This document shows, piece by piece, positions 49,204 through 60,552 of a DNA stretch of 64,000 nt. The DNA comes from Enoplosus armatus (lineage: Eukaryota; Chordata; Actinopteri; Centrarchiformes; Enoplosidae): assembly GCF_043641665.1 (NCBI RefSeq), contig NC_092182.1, positions 20,397,241 through 20,461,240 of the forward strand. The letters run 5' to 3'. The translations under genes and the position numbers were made by a program. The notes beneath the pieces were generated by a model. That model was not told where the DNA came from. It saw only the letters and a list, made by a program, of their open reading frames with translations, and did not search any database. How positions within the stretch are numbered: the first letter of the stretch is position 1; each line of letters starts with the position of its first letter.

Positions 49204-49570
49204 GCTTCACATCAGCATGCTAACATGGTCACAGTGACAATGCTAACATGCTTTTTGTGTTTAGCAGGTATGTATGCTATCAATTGCAAAGTACAGCTGA
49301 GGATGATGGGAATGTCATTATTTTTGCAGGTATTTGATCATAAACCAAAGTACTGGACAAATTAAACTTTTTACTTGGTATCGGCACTAGATGACAAGTT
49401 AGCGGATCATCGAAGTCATTACAATTCATCCTGAGGGGGACATGAATGTCTGTACCAAATGTCATGGCAGTAAATCCAATATTTTTTCAATATGAACCAA
49501 AGCGGTTGACCAACTGACCAACCGACTGACAGACAGGCCGCCATCATCATCCTTAAAGCCATGTTGCTAA
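49204..49570 (+). repeat. Common fish interspersed repeat
   Basis: Contains the characteristic order CATGCTAACATGG, GACAATGCTAACATGC, AAAGTACAGCTGAGGATGATGGG, TTGCAGGTATTTGATCATAAACC, AAAGTACTGGACAAATT, GGCACTAGATGACAAG, ACAATTCATCCTGAGGGGG, ACATGAATGTCTGTACCAAA, and ends in ACCAACTGACCAACCGACTG and AAGCCATGTTGCT. I recognise this from memory as one of the most abundant repeats in perciform fish genomes. It has no coding capacity. Confidence 0.85.
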
Positions 49571-51239
49571 AAAAAAACAGCAAAACAGCTTTTTTTGTTC
49601 AAAGAATGCAAGAAGTCCATAAAGAATTCTCACATTTAAAGCTGTAAACAAGCAAAAGTGGCAACTTGTTTCTGTTTTACACACACTGATATGTAAGATT
49701 ATGATAAATATTGTAAGTTATTGTCTCACGCACTTGCACATCAGTCTGCTGACAGTGTGTCTGAATTCATGTTTTATTCAGCCGGTGTGTGTCTCCCTTC
49801 CGTCACTCAGACAGGCTAAGAAGATGTGCTGTGGATAGCCATGCATGGACATCAACCACCACCTAACTTAATCCATTGTCCAATCCAAGCGCTCACATGC
49901 ATGCAGAATAAAATTCAAGGACACACACCGGCTCAACACACACACACATACCAGTACAATGAGATATAGTGCAACACTCAGTATTCAAGATACATACACA
50001 GACGCGTGCACACACACACAGTTGGATGCTCAGTATTCATAAGGCGCGCAGTGGAGGGATGTGAAAGAACTCAGCGGTTACGACAAATCACTGACAAGCT
50101 AAATTCATCACAGTGCTCCACTGCCTTACAGATGGGAGAGAATATGACAAAATGGAGAGACTGACATCCAAAATACAATTATCACACCCAAGGTTACCTC
50201 ATTAAACATTACAACCGTTAAGAGCAGAACTGACACATTTCAACCATTTGGTCTGACCAACAAGCAGAGGAGCATCAGTGAGCATCGCTCACTCACAGCT
50301 GCTTGGTATTTTAAAGCTTTCACTGAGCGTGCTGAGATACCTCAAAAACTCCCATTGTGAAGTTTTAGAGGACAAAACAATCCCAATAAAATATTAAGTA
50401 ACTGTGTCACTGACTGTTCCTGTGGACATCTTCAAACCAAGCATTCAGAGAATAACAGACTTATTCATTCCAGTCGAAGAGGTTTTTGTTTGAAAACAAC
50501 CAACAGGAAGTTGGTTACAGAAAGCTGCATAGATAACTTCTTGGCGGCTTCCTCCTTCTGTCTGGTATTGACTTCAGACTAGCTGTGTCGTTAACCCAAG
50601 GATTGTTGGTAGAGTCAGTGACCTGTACGCGATTTCCCAGAGACAACAAGGACTACCCAAAATGGCGGCCTGGTTAACGGGCTCTTGGTGGGAGTCCATT
50701 AAATCTTTCTGAGGGAGGCTCACAGGCGACTGTGCCAGTCCTGTGGCTGAAGGCTGGAGGCTGGCAGAGGTGGCTTGTCAAACACTAGACAATACACACA
50801 ACCAGGGGAGGACAGGGAGAGATTAGCAGCCTGCTGGCTGGTTTCTGTTGAACGCTGCTGCTGCAGCCGGAGGAACATCAGTCACATTGGCAGCCAAGAA
50901 GAAACGACTTTGATCAGGATTTTGTCTTTTTTGTTTGTTTTGGCCTTTTGTATCATCACATTTTTGCCATCAATTAGTAGTATTAAGATCTTTTGGTACT
51001 TTGAGGTACAGTGGCATTCTGTTGTCTTTTCAGTTTTGAACTGGTTGTGTGTGTGGAGACCTTGGCTCTCGTTCTGCAGTAGGAGACATCAGCAGTAGTG
51101 GAGGACAGCGTCCATCAGTATTTTAAGTTAAACACATGGAGAATGTACCACATCTTTAACAATTGCAGATGATTTGTTAAATGATTCTTGTATTTAACTG
51201 GGAGTAGATGCATATGATGCTGTTTTTTGTTACTTTTCC
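49571..51239 (+). other. Intron 1, gene-free
   Basis: No exon or element recognised. Short AC-rich patches occur at about 49920-50020. Confidence 0.5.
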
Positions 51240-51475
51240 TTCTTTTAGCTCTGTTTTTGGTCTCTACCATCTCCTGAGGGAAATATTTGCCTGTTTAGCT
51301 GCTAAATGCTCCACTATGTTATGCTCCAGCTAGCTGCTAACTGTCTGTCTGCTATGCTATGAGAGCTGTGAGACTGAACCAAAACAGTAAAGTTGCAGGC
51401 CAGAAAGCTAAACAATGAGTTGAAACTCTATAAAGCTCCATAAAGCCAAAGGGAGCTACAGATGATTCTTCATCC
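51240..51475 (-). repeat. Dispersed repeat family A, copy 2 (partial, inverted)
   Basis: The reverse complement reads CTTTACTGTTTTGGTTCAGTC, ...GACAGACAGTTAGCAGCTAGC, GTGGAGCATTTAGCAGCTAAAC and TCCCTCAGGAGATGGTAGAG. These align with the middle and 3' parts of the copies at 34184 and 56355. It lies in inverted orientation to both. Confidence 0.8.
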
Positions 51476-54400
51476 TTCAGACTCATCCCTACGAGCGACC
51501 CTATCAGATTGTCAGATTGTTTTCACAGTATTATTTAATACATTGTTATTCTAAAAATATCGATTTATAGCCGCTTTAGGCAGCTGGCCAGCTTACCCTT
51601 TATCATAAAATAAATTAACTCAAGGTCAAGTTGCCTCTTCTGAAGCTTTCAGCAAACTGAACAAATTCCATCTTCTGACTTTAAAATGCGGTTGAAAGCT
51701 CTGGAAAAGAAATAGTACCTGGACCTTGATAGTTAAGATGACTGTTTTCAAGGTGAAGAATGAACTTAAATGCTTGACTGTGTAGTTGATGTTTGAACAT
51801 AAGTTGTTTCTAACATTTCAGAGTAAATACTGTATCATTGCACCTGGAGATTTACAGGGGCTGTTCCCCTGGAGGATCTACAAAAGCAGCCAAAGAAGAG
51901 TCCAAAGGTTGATCTGATGAGTAACAAGAGAAGATAGACTCCATAATCCACAGCACAGATACACACATACACACATCACATAAATATTTAGCTGGCAGGT
52001 GAACTGAGCCAAGCTGTGCCGTTTTCTAACCTTTAAGTTAAGATACAGTATTAATTGTTTTATAAAACCTTCAGTATTTGTTCAATTGTGACCATTTTTA
52101 AAAGAGACAAAAGACACAGGTAGATACATATTGTGTGCCTCTGCATGCTTGAAAGGTTCAATTAAAGGACAAATAGAGTTTTTAAGTCAAAAACATTTTA
52201 CACTCACTGGATTCAACTGGCCTTGTCCCTCAGCTTCAACCAAATGTATGTTTTCTGTGACTGTGCGTTGGCTCTGAAGAGAGGCAGCGTTTTTTAACAG
52301 CAGCAAAGTTGTGTTCACCAAGCTCACTGAATCTCTTCTGCCTCACTGATCGTGACAGCGACATATGTGGCCCTGCTCGTGCTTCATTTATTTCAGCCAG
52401 TGTGTTTGTAAATACTGAAAAATGTTGTTTCTTATTGGTTTATTTGTTTTGTTGGCCCTGTCATATGGTAAATTGAGCTAAAAGACCAATTCTAATCCCC
52501 CTAAAAATGTCTACTGCAAATGTTTTAATTGTTAGAAATAAATCCTGGTTTATTTTGCAATGGGAGCAGAAATTGTGCAAAAAAGAAGCTGCTTATCTTA
52601 ACTTGTTCTGCCTCCTGTTGAGACTGGAAAATGTGAACCATGGGAGATGGGGAGACTGGGGACAGGTGCTAGGAGGATTTTCAAACCTATAACAGAGTAA
52701 GAGGCCCAACATTGTGTGTGCTGTCCCCTGCTGAGCTGCTCTATATCTTAAAGGCTGTATCTTTTATTCAGTGTAAATGTGGTGTGGGCTGAGGAGACTG
52801 GCGCATTGTGTCTGAGATGGATGGATCCCGATAGCAGCACAACGTCAGTGTGAAACTCAATGTCTGGACTGAATGGATTCCCTTTGTTGATCTCTTCCTC
52901 AATTTCTATCTCTGTTCCGGCTCACCCCCTGAGCTCGTATCCTACTCTCCATCTCTCCCTCTACTGCAATCATTTTTCTTCCACAACTGTAACAAGGCTG
53001 CAGTCACCCCTTCTAACCTTTCTCTCCCTTTTCCTTCCTTTCCCCTTTTTTTGTGCATTTCTTTTCCACTGAATATCCTGCCGTGGGCACAGATATACTA
53101 CAGCAGAGAGTCAGATGAGGAAAAAAGAGGGAGAAAAAAAAAGACAGCTAGCTGGATGCATCACCTGCTGTCTTGACAGTAAGATGCATGACGGTGCTGC
53201 ACCCACACAGCCACATTGTAAACCACTGCATATTTCAAAACACCCAGCCTTCCCCATTTGTCTATATGCACAGCACAAGCCGTCTTGAGGGATTTCCTCG
53301 GCCATGAATGCGGGGTTGTTCCAGAGTCTCCCTAATGTCCTGTTCAGCAGTGGAGGACTCGCTGGGCCTGAGAGAGGAGATACGAGTCGGGCAAGATGGA
53401 TGGACGTGGTGATGTAACTGTGACAGCAGAAGGTCACTTAGTTATGACCGGAAGAGTGTTGTGCCGCAGTGTTGAAGTTTACACATGTTCGGTCGTAATT
53501 CCAACTCTCATGTGGTCCACGAATGAAAGAAAGTCTCTCTGCATTTGCCTGTTGTTTGTGCTTTCCCCATGGAACAGCTGCTATGAGCAATTGTGTAGGA
53601 TTTTGCTCTTCAGTGTGTGACACACAGAGGGTTTAATAAATGGAAAGTCATACAGTGCCGATAGAGCCTGAAGGAGGTTGATGGTTTTGCACGTAGACGT
53701 TGTATTAAAGCAAGACTACTACTATCAATTCAGTACACTGAGGGGTTTTACTGCTCCAGCCTTACGTGGTCTGGTATGACCAGTAGCGTACAGCGGCTAA
53801 TGTTAGCTAAGGTATGCAAACTGTAGATACATGCTGATGTCTAACTGACATTACTGAGTCAGTTTCTACCTGTGCTACTGCTACATTTTAGCATTTATGT
53901 GCCTCTTGTTAACACAGCGGCCATCGTCCAGCAAGAGTTACACTGGCTCACTTATAGCGCAGATTTCTGCCACAGTATGCTGTGTAGACAAATGAACATA
54001 TTATATAACATATCCCAGCAATCCGGCAGCTCGTCAGACAGAAATTAACTGGAGACAAAATGAGGCCTGATGACAAAAATATTTTAAACCACAACACAGG
54101 AAAATGTCTTAATCATCTCCAACAGTATGTAACATCTCTCTGTGTCATGGATCCATTTTGTTGAAATAGCTCCATGATACAAAGTGGTACCAAATATGTA
54201 GCATTTGTGTGCTGTGTTTTGGTTTACAGTGTTTTTATTAAGCAGCTCAATTTGCTGCTCCATTTCTGTCTGACAGGCTGGCAGCTCGCTCAGATTATTT
54301 CCGACCACAGGATCTGTTGACTGAACTGTCTGTATATCAATATCCCCTCTGGACTCATACCATCTTATGTCAAAGCTAGCGCCGAAGTAATTTAATCCAT

Positions 54401-54894
54401 TAGTCATTGACAAAAACATACTTTTGTGTTTTATTTCTTGTTTATATCTTTGTAAATGGAACATCTTTGGGTTTGGGACAAAATAAGCACTTGTATTACG
54501 GGAACTTTTACTATTATTTGAAAATTAGTAATTTAAACAATTCAATTGTGCCAACAATTCTCAAATGTCCCTGTGAGAGACCACAGAGTCACGCCACGCC
54601 CTGCTCTTAATTAAACCAACACCACTTTGTTAATGTCACACACAGTTTTTGACCTTCACGGTGTTCAGAAGTTGAGGCTCAGATCTCAGAGGGCCGATGA
54701 GAGATGGGAGAGTAAAGAGCAGACAAGGACAGATATCAGTCACTGTAACTAAGTTTCCGTGTGCGTGTGCGTATATATATGTGTGTGTGTGAGTGTACAT
54801 GATTTTATGTGTGTGGCCGTGTGAGGGAGAGCGTCTGAGAAGGGCGAAGCAGGATCAGTCACTGTCACTAAACACTGCAGTCTCTGGCTCGGTT

Positions 54895-54942
<48 letters not shown>
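54895..54942. repeat. (AC)n microsatellite
   Basis: About 24 pure units, with a shorter AC run following at 54948-54958. Confidence 0.95.
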
Positions 54943-54943
<1 letters not shown>

Positions 54944-55072
54944 AAGACACACACACACAAAGACACACATGGACACACAAACAGAGAGGTGCAGGATGCA
55001 TAATTCATAGAGTAATCAAAGGCAGACAAAAGCCACAGTCTTTGAGTCTGTGGGCCCACCAGGACGCAGTCT

Positions 55073-55073
<1 letters not shown>

Positions 55074-55106
<33 letters not shown>
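55074..55106. repeat. (AC)n microsatellite
   Basis: About 16 pure units. Confidence 0.95.
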
Positions 55107-55109
<3 letters not shown>

Positions 55110-56354
55110 CACTCTCTATTTAAGTGAACAGTGCTTCCTACCAGCAAGGCAACAGTCTACAGAGGGTAACAGAGAGAGAAAAGGAGGTGAATAAGAGGAA
55201 ACGATGGAGAGAGAGCGGATAATTTTTCAAACAGCCTGTTCACTTCCCTCCTCTGCCTAGAGGCCCTCTCTTACAACTTCCTCTCCCCCTTATTTTTGTT
55301 TAAAGAATAGTTCTGTCTAGACCAAAAGAGACAGTGGAGTAGAGATAAACTCCCCGAGCTCACTGGCTTTAGCTTCCTGTTTCGTGTGCCCATCTCTTTC
55401 CTCTGTACGTTTTCTCCAGAGTGCATCCAAAAAGGTTTTTTTTTTTTTTGTGGGAATCCAAAGTTTAAAAAATGTTTTTGAGCTGCATTAATATTTCATA
55501 AAATGCAGATGACTAGCACACATACAAAGTATTATGCCATGTTTAGCACTGACATTATACTGTACAGTAATTCAAGGTGTGCTGCTAGTGCACTTTAAAG
55601 AGGTGGCCCTATTTCAGGAGTGATGGGACATGGTTGAGTGTGTGTATGTTTGCGTGGCGCCACTTTCTCTTTCTTTCGCTCTGTGTCTCTCTCCCAGGGC
55701 ACAGCTGTAAAAAGCTCAGCTCTTAAAGCTTTCATCTCTGTCTAAATCCAAACCAGTGTTCCATTATTTATTTATCTGCCAGAGACCAGAAATATCCGTT
55801 AAGATCTGCCGGGCTTCGACAAGATGAGCCTCGGCCTTGCGGTGGGTCTCTGGGCAGAGCGGTCACACACACACACAAACAAACACACAAATAAACAGGA
55901 AAATGAGCACACGAGTGTTAGAAACTGAGATTCACACACATACACATACTGAGGCACATATGCTATACACTATCAGTAAAAGACTGGGACTGCGCTCAGC
56001 CGTCCAGGTAATGCACCTGTACTGAGGCACCTGATAAATCCCTGAATGCTGTGGTCTTATCTGGCCAGGCCAGATTGAAGAACAAGGCTCTAAACGTTTT
56101 GTGTGTGGCTCCGTCCGTCTGTCCGTCTGCTTGTGTCTGCCTCTCTGTCCGCCTGCTGCAGTGCTTCAGTCTGCAGTCTGTCTTTCTCGACTCCATTACT
56201 TTTCCTGTTGAAGTTGATAGGCTATAAACTCTCCTCATTATGGGCGATCCCTCGCTCCCTCCTGCTCCTTCGCTTTCACTCTCCTTTTATTTCCTTTAAA
56301 ATGTCAAGTCTTTGCTGCTGATGCAGAACTACTAGTCTCACACGCAGTTGAACA

Positions 56355-57065
56355 TAAAGCTGCACTAATCAATATTTTTATATTAACAATGAGTCAAATG
56401 ATTATGTGTAATTTGAATGTCTCGGCTCTGCAGTTCCTCTCAGCTCTATGGTGTGTTTTAGCGTCTTTCAGCTTATTGTTTTACCGCCCATAACTTAGAT
56501 TTCATCAGCTTTGTTTAAAGCAGTAGCAGGCAGCTGTTTTCAGCAAAAAAGTTCTGATAGACCCACAATGCACCACCTGCTCAGCATCAAACAGCAGGCA
56601 GACAAAGTTAGCTAACTTAACTGCTGAACATAGTGGAGCAGTTAGCAGCTAAAGAGCCAGATATGTCCCTCAGGAGTTGGTGGAGAGCAAAATCAGAGCT
56701 AAAGTGAAAAAACGGAGCCCTCTCATTCACTTGAATGAAGCCAGTCTGTTGACATAGTGGGGGTTCAACGCAGGGGCCTCTCATAAAACCATAAAGGGTC
56801 GTAACAGCAAAAGATTTGAACTTCTGCTGCAACACAACGCCACTTCATGCCTGGTTTCAAATCAAATACATCCAAGCTCACATTACTCCTGGATTGTATT
56901 TCAATGTCTCACTGTTACCTTAAACAACATGGCCCCGTGTTGCTCTGTTTGCTGAATGTTTAGATAAGCAAATGTTTGCTAACACGTTAGCCTCGTCAAC
57001 AGCTTGTTTTGCTGCCCCCCAGTGGCCGAAAAAAGGAAACGAATACTGCTTCACTTATTTTAGAA
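56355..57065 (+). repeat. Dispersed repeat family A, copy 3 (longest)
   Basis: Begins AAAGCTGCACTAATCAATATT and includes AGCAGGCAGCTGTTTTCAGC, ACCACCTGCTCAGCATCAAACAGCAGGC, GTGGAGCAGTTAGCAGCTAAAGAGCC and TCCCTCAGGAGTTGGTGGAGAG. It ends at AGCTTGTTTTGCTGCCCCCCAGTGGCC. It is about 200 bases longer than copy 1 in its 3' half. Same orientation as copy 1, opposite to the copy at 51240. Confidence 0.85.
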
Positions 57066-58231
57066 GGCAACACAAAACAGTTGAACTGAAATGACAGATA
57101 TATGAGGGTGTGATAGTGTTTAATTTGAATGAGAAAAGTCAACTTGTTTGGCTAAGAGAGAGTTTGTTATATGAAACTTAGCCCTGATCCAGGACCACCA
57201 TACTATATATCACTAACATATGTAAGCTGGACAATTCAGCCACTTAGACATTCATGAAATTCATTATGGGAAGAAAATAGAAAGTTGATAGATGATAAGC
57301 AGGGAGAGAAAGTGATGTTGGGTAGATGTAAAGTAACTAAGAACATCTGTAAGTCACCCAGGATACATAATACGATGGTCCTGGATCAGTGCAAGTTGAA
57401 ACTGTTGTTCATTATACGCCTGAACAGGCCTGTGATTGAGCTGGTTGAGTTTTATGACCCTCTCTGATCGCTGATGTTGTTGCCTTGCAAATCAGCTGAA
57501 TTTATGCCGTTAGTTCCTTGCAAATGAGTTTGATGTAGATTTACCCCCCTCAGCCTTTCGCCCCACCATGCCAGCTTGCCTTGACTTTCATAGAGGATGG
57601 TGAAATGTTTCATTGAAGTTATTTTTGGCCGTGTTACATAATAAGTCTCTCTTTCTGTCTCTTCGCATGAAGTGGCACGATGCTGCGCACTTGGCAGACA
57701 AGTCAGAACTGAAGCACTAATTGTGGTGTATCATAGCGATGTTTAAGGATGTTTTGGCTCCAAACAGCAGCTGTCGTCGGTCATAAGAAAACTTTTGTGA
57801 GAGATGGCTACGGTATGATAACTGTGTGCCTGAGTGCTGCATTGCTTTCATTTTTCGTGCAGTTGGAAAGGCAGAGCTTGACCAGGCCAGTAGAGGCAGA
57901 CAAACCATCTGGGGTTGTGGACGTTTTCCCAGTAGGCAAATCAACCTGTGAACCAGAAGCGGGTCCAGTATACACATAAAAAGTCTCATGCTGTTTGGTG
58001 GGTTTGCATTAAATGAACCAGCCAGCTCGATGGTTATGTTCTGCATAAATTAAGACAGCGCAGATCGAACAAAGTTAGTAAATAAGAGACATCAAATTTA
58101 CAAAACTTAAAAAAATATACAACCAAATAAATACTGTATAAAAGGGAAATCCTTGAACTCTACTGAGTTACTGAAATGTGACATATATGGACAGAGCATG
58201 GAAACCTTGCCAACAACTGATGATAAAAGTA
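57066..58231 (+). other. Intron 1, gene-free
   Basis: Nothing recognised beyond ordinary non-coding sequence. Confidence 0.5.
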
Positions 58232-58530
58232 GGGCTGCAACTAACGATTATTTACATTATTGATTAATCTGCCAATTATTTTCAGGGTGACGTCATTGTG
58301 TTGCTTGTTTTGTCCAGGCAACAGTCCAAAACCTAATTATATTCAATGTACTGTCACATAAGACAAAGACGAGCAGCAAATCCTCACAATTCAGATGCTG
58401 AACTCAGGAATTCTGGGCCTTTTTGCTTGAAATATGATTTAAAGATTTTATTATATATCTATTATATATCAAAAATGGTAGTAGTTGCCAATTACTTTTC
58501 TGTTGATCGCCTATCGATTAATCTAAATTG
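58232..58530 (+). repeat. Interspersed repeat, 'ggctgcaactaacgatta' family
   Basis: Starts AGGGCTGCAACTAACGATTATTTACATTATTGATTAATCTGCC and ends near CTATCGATTAATC. The head is nearly canonical while the interior is diverged or rearranged: the GCTTGTTTTGTCC and CAGTCCAAAACC sections are present. Confidence 0.8.
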
Positions 58531-60374
58531 TTGTAGCTTTAGTATTAGACAAGTATTTTTTCTTGTTATGTTTTCAATTAAATGATTAAAAACTCCCAAC
58601 TAATTTTCAGTTCTCTGAGATTTTGACATTTTGACATTTTAATCAATTTATCTGCCACCCTATTCCTTTGATTTTATCACTTTACTTCTCATAATTTTAC
58701 TTGTGGGTTCGTTTTATTCCATCTCTCAGTTCAACGCTGATTCACTGTTAGGTTCCTGTTGACTTTGTCTGGAGGAGAGAAGACTTGAGGGGTGAGAATA
58801 AGGGCCAAAAAAGGGTAGAAGTGGGGAGGAGAAAGTGGAGAGAGGTGTGGGGAGAGAAGAGACCACAGGGATGTGGTATCACACCTTAGAGGAGAAGACC
58901 AGAGAATGAAATAAATGAGATATGGTGCTGAGAGAGGAGAGGAGGACATGCCCTCCCCCTGTTGTCCTCTGGGCTTTGGCTAGATTGCCTTCTCTCTGAC
59001 TTGGAAGTCGAGATGGGGAAGGATAGAGAACATGGGGGGAGGGGTTGGTCAACAGAGAAGACTCTCAGGTGTTAATTTGCACCTCGATTCACACCTTCAG
59101 CATTCCATCAGAGAGCCAGAAAGCTGCAGACCTGGCAAGATGATAGCCCTGTCACCTTCGATCAGACATAGCGATCGCATAAAGCATTCCTGCCATCCAT
59201 AAGACTTTGCTGCAGGCGATTGGCCGACCAACCCCCCCGTCTTCCATCCCTCTCTCTCTCGTCCTGTCACAGGCTACTGAACCCTCTTATAGGCGCCCCT
59301 TGTCCAAAAATGTGCCAAATGTAATAAAAGTGTGATAGCGCTTGGCTCCACGTCCGGACCTGGCACCAGAGCAGGGAGAAGGAAATTATGTTTCCGAGCT
59401 AAATTGGTTTCCTGGCATGTGATAAGTTGGGGTGAATTTTTAATCCATGACCTCATGAAAATATGTCAATCTCCCAGTTGCTATCTTCCTCCCATCCCGT
59501 CACCTCTCTCTCTCTCTGCCTGCTCCCACCTGCTTCTTGCCCCTGTGTCTTTTCTTCTGGCTACGCTGTTCCTAAAAAAGTAAAAGATAGCAGGTGTGGG
59601 ACACCTTTGCTTCTCAACCAATTACCTCACCAGTGTATAATCCTACCCAACCTCACCTCTCTTCCCACTCAATCCTTTTCCCTCCCTGCCGCTCTCACTC
59701 CCTCACCTCCACCCACGCGATTCTTTTTTTCTTCTTTTTTTCATCTCTTCCCTTCATCCCTCCGGCCCTGTTAGGCTCCGTGGCTCACCAATTACAGCAG
59801 CAGTAGGCAGCTAGGTAACGTTACTCCCACGGGCAGTCTCCATGCATGCAGGAGGCATGCAGCTGACTGACACGACACAGGGTGTTCTCCCATAGCCAGC
59901 CCACCACCTGAGGGAGTCTGATAACCAGGGGCTCAGTGTTGCTGGCTGTATGTGGCTAGTCATTCGCTGCACCTCATACCAGGCGGCCCGCTGCCTGCCT
60001 GACACTTTTCCTTTCAAGTGAACACGCTGTAAGGCTTCTGGACAGGCGAACAAGCCAAGGTTTGACTGCGGAGAGTTGAAGGGTTTTGGTTTAAAAGTTT
60101 AAACACTTCTGTACCAGCGTGTAAGTAAATTTGGCTGTGAAATGGAGTAATGTGAGCTTTTGTGGGGTGAGTGCTTATGTCTGTATGTGTGTGTGTGTGA
60201 TAGTTATTTTCCCTGAATACAACAGGGTTTAGGTTTCAGAAGCTCTGTAAATTGCTGTAAAAGATATATAGAAAATGAATCTATTCATTTTTTGATAAGC
60301 AATGTAATTATTTCAGTCTTCTCCGATGTGAGGATGTGCTGCTTTTCTCTGTTTTATATCATTGTGAACTGAAT
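58531..60374 (+). other. Intron 1, gene-free
   Basis: Purine-rich from about 58770 to 58940 and pyrimidine-rich at about 59460-59760, giving low-complexity open frames on both strands. No exon recognised. Confidence 0.5.
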
Positions 60375-60552
60375 ATCTTTCAGGGTTTTGGACTGTTGTT
60401 CAGACAAAAAAACAACACATTTGAAGACGTCACTGTGGGCTCTGGAAAACGTTGTGACGTTGACATTTATAGATAAGACAACTAATCAATTAATTGAGAG
60501 AGCAATTGGCAGATTAATCGATAATGAAAATAATCTTTAGTTGCAGCCCCAG
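60375..60552 (-). repeat. Interspersed repeat, 'ggctgcaactaacgatta' family (inverted)
   Basis: The reverse complement begins TGGGGCTGCAACTAAAGATTATTTTCATTATCGATTAATCTGCC. It continues through the CAATTAATTGATTAGTTGTCT and AAAACAACAGTCCAAAACCC sections. It is inverted relative to the copy 1.8 kb upstream. Confidence 0.85.

Larger units (their letters stand above)
51476..56354 (+). other. Intron 1, gene-free with two long AC microsatellites
   Basis: No exon seen. (AC)n runs at 54895-54942 and 55074-55106 produce the repetitive His/Thr and Cys/Val open frames there. A CT-rich segment lies at about 52900-53060. Confidence 0.5.

Noticed and set aside
54749..55101. Cys/Val- and His/Thr-rich open frames
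   Set aside because: Direct translation of (GT)n/(AC)n microsatellites.
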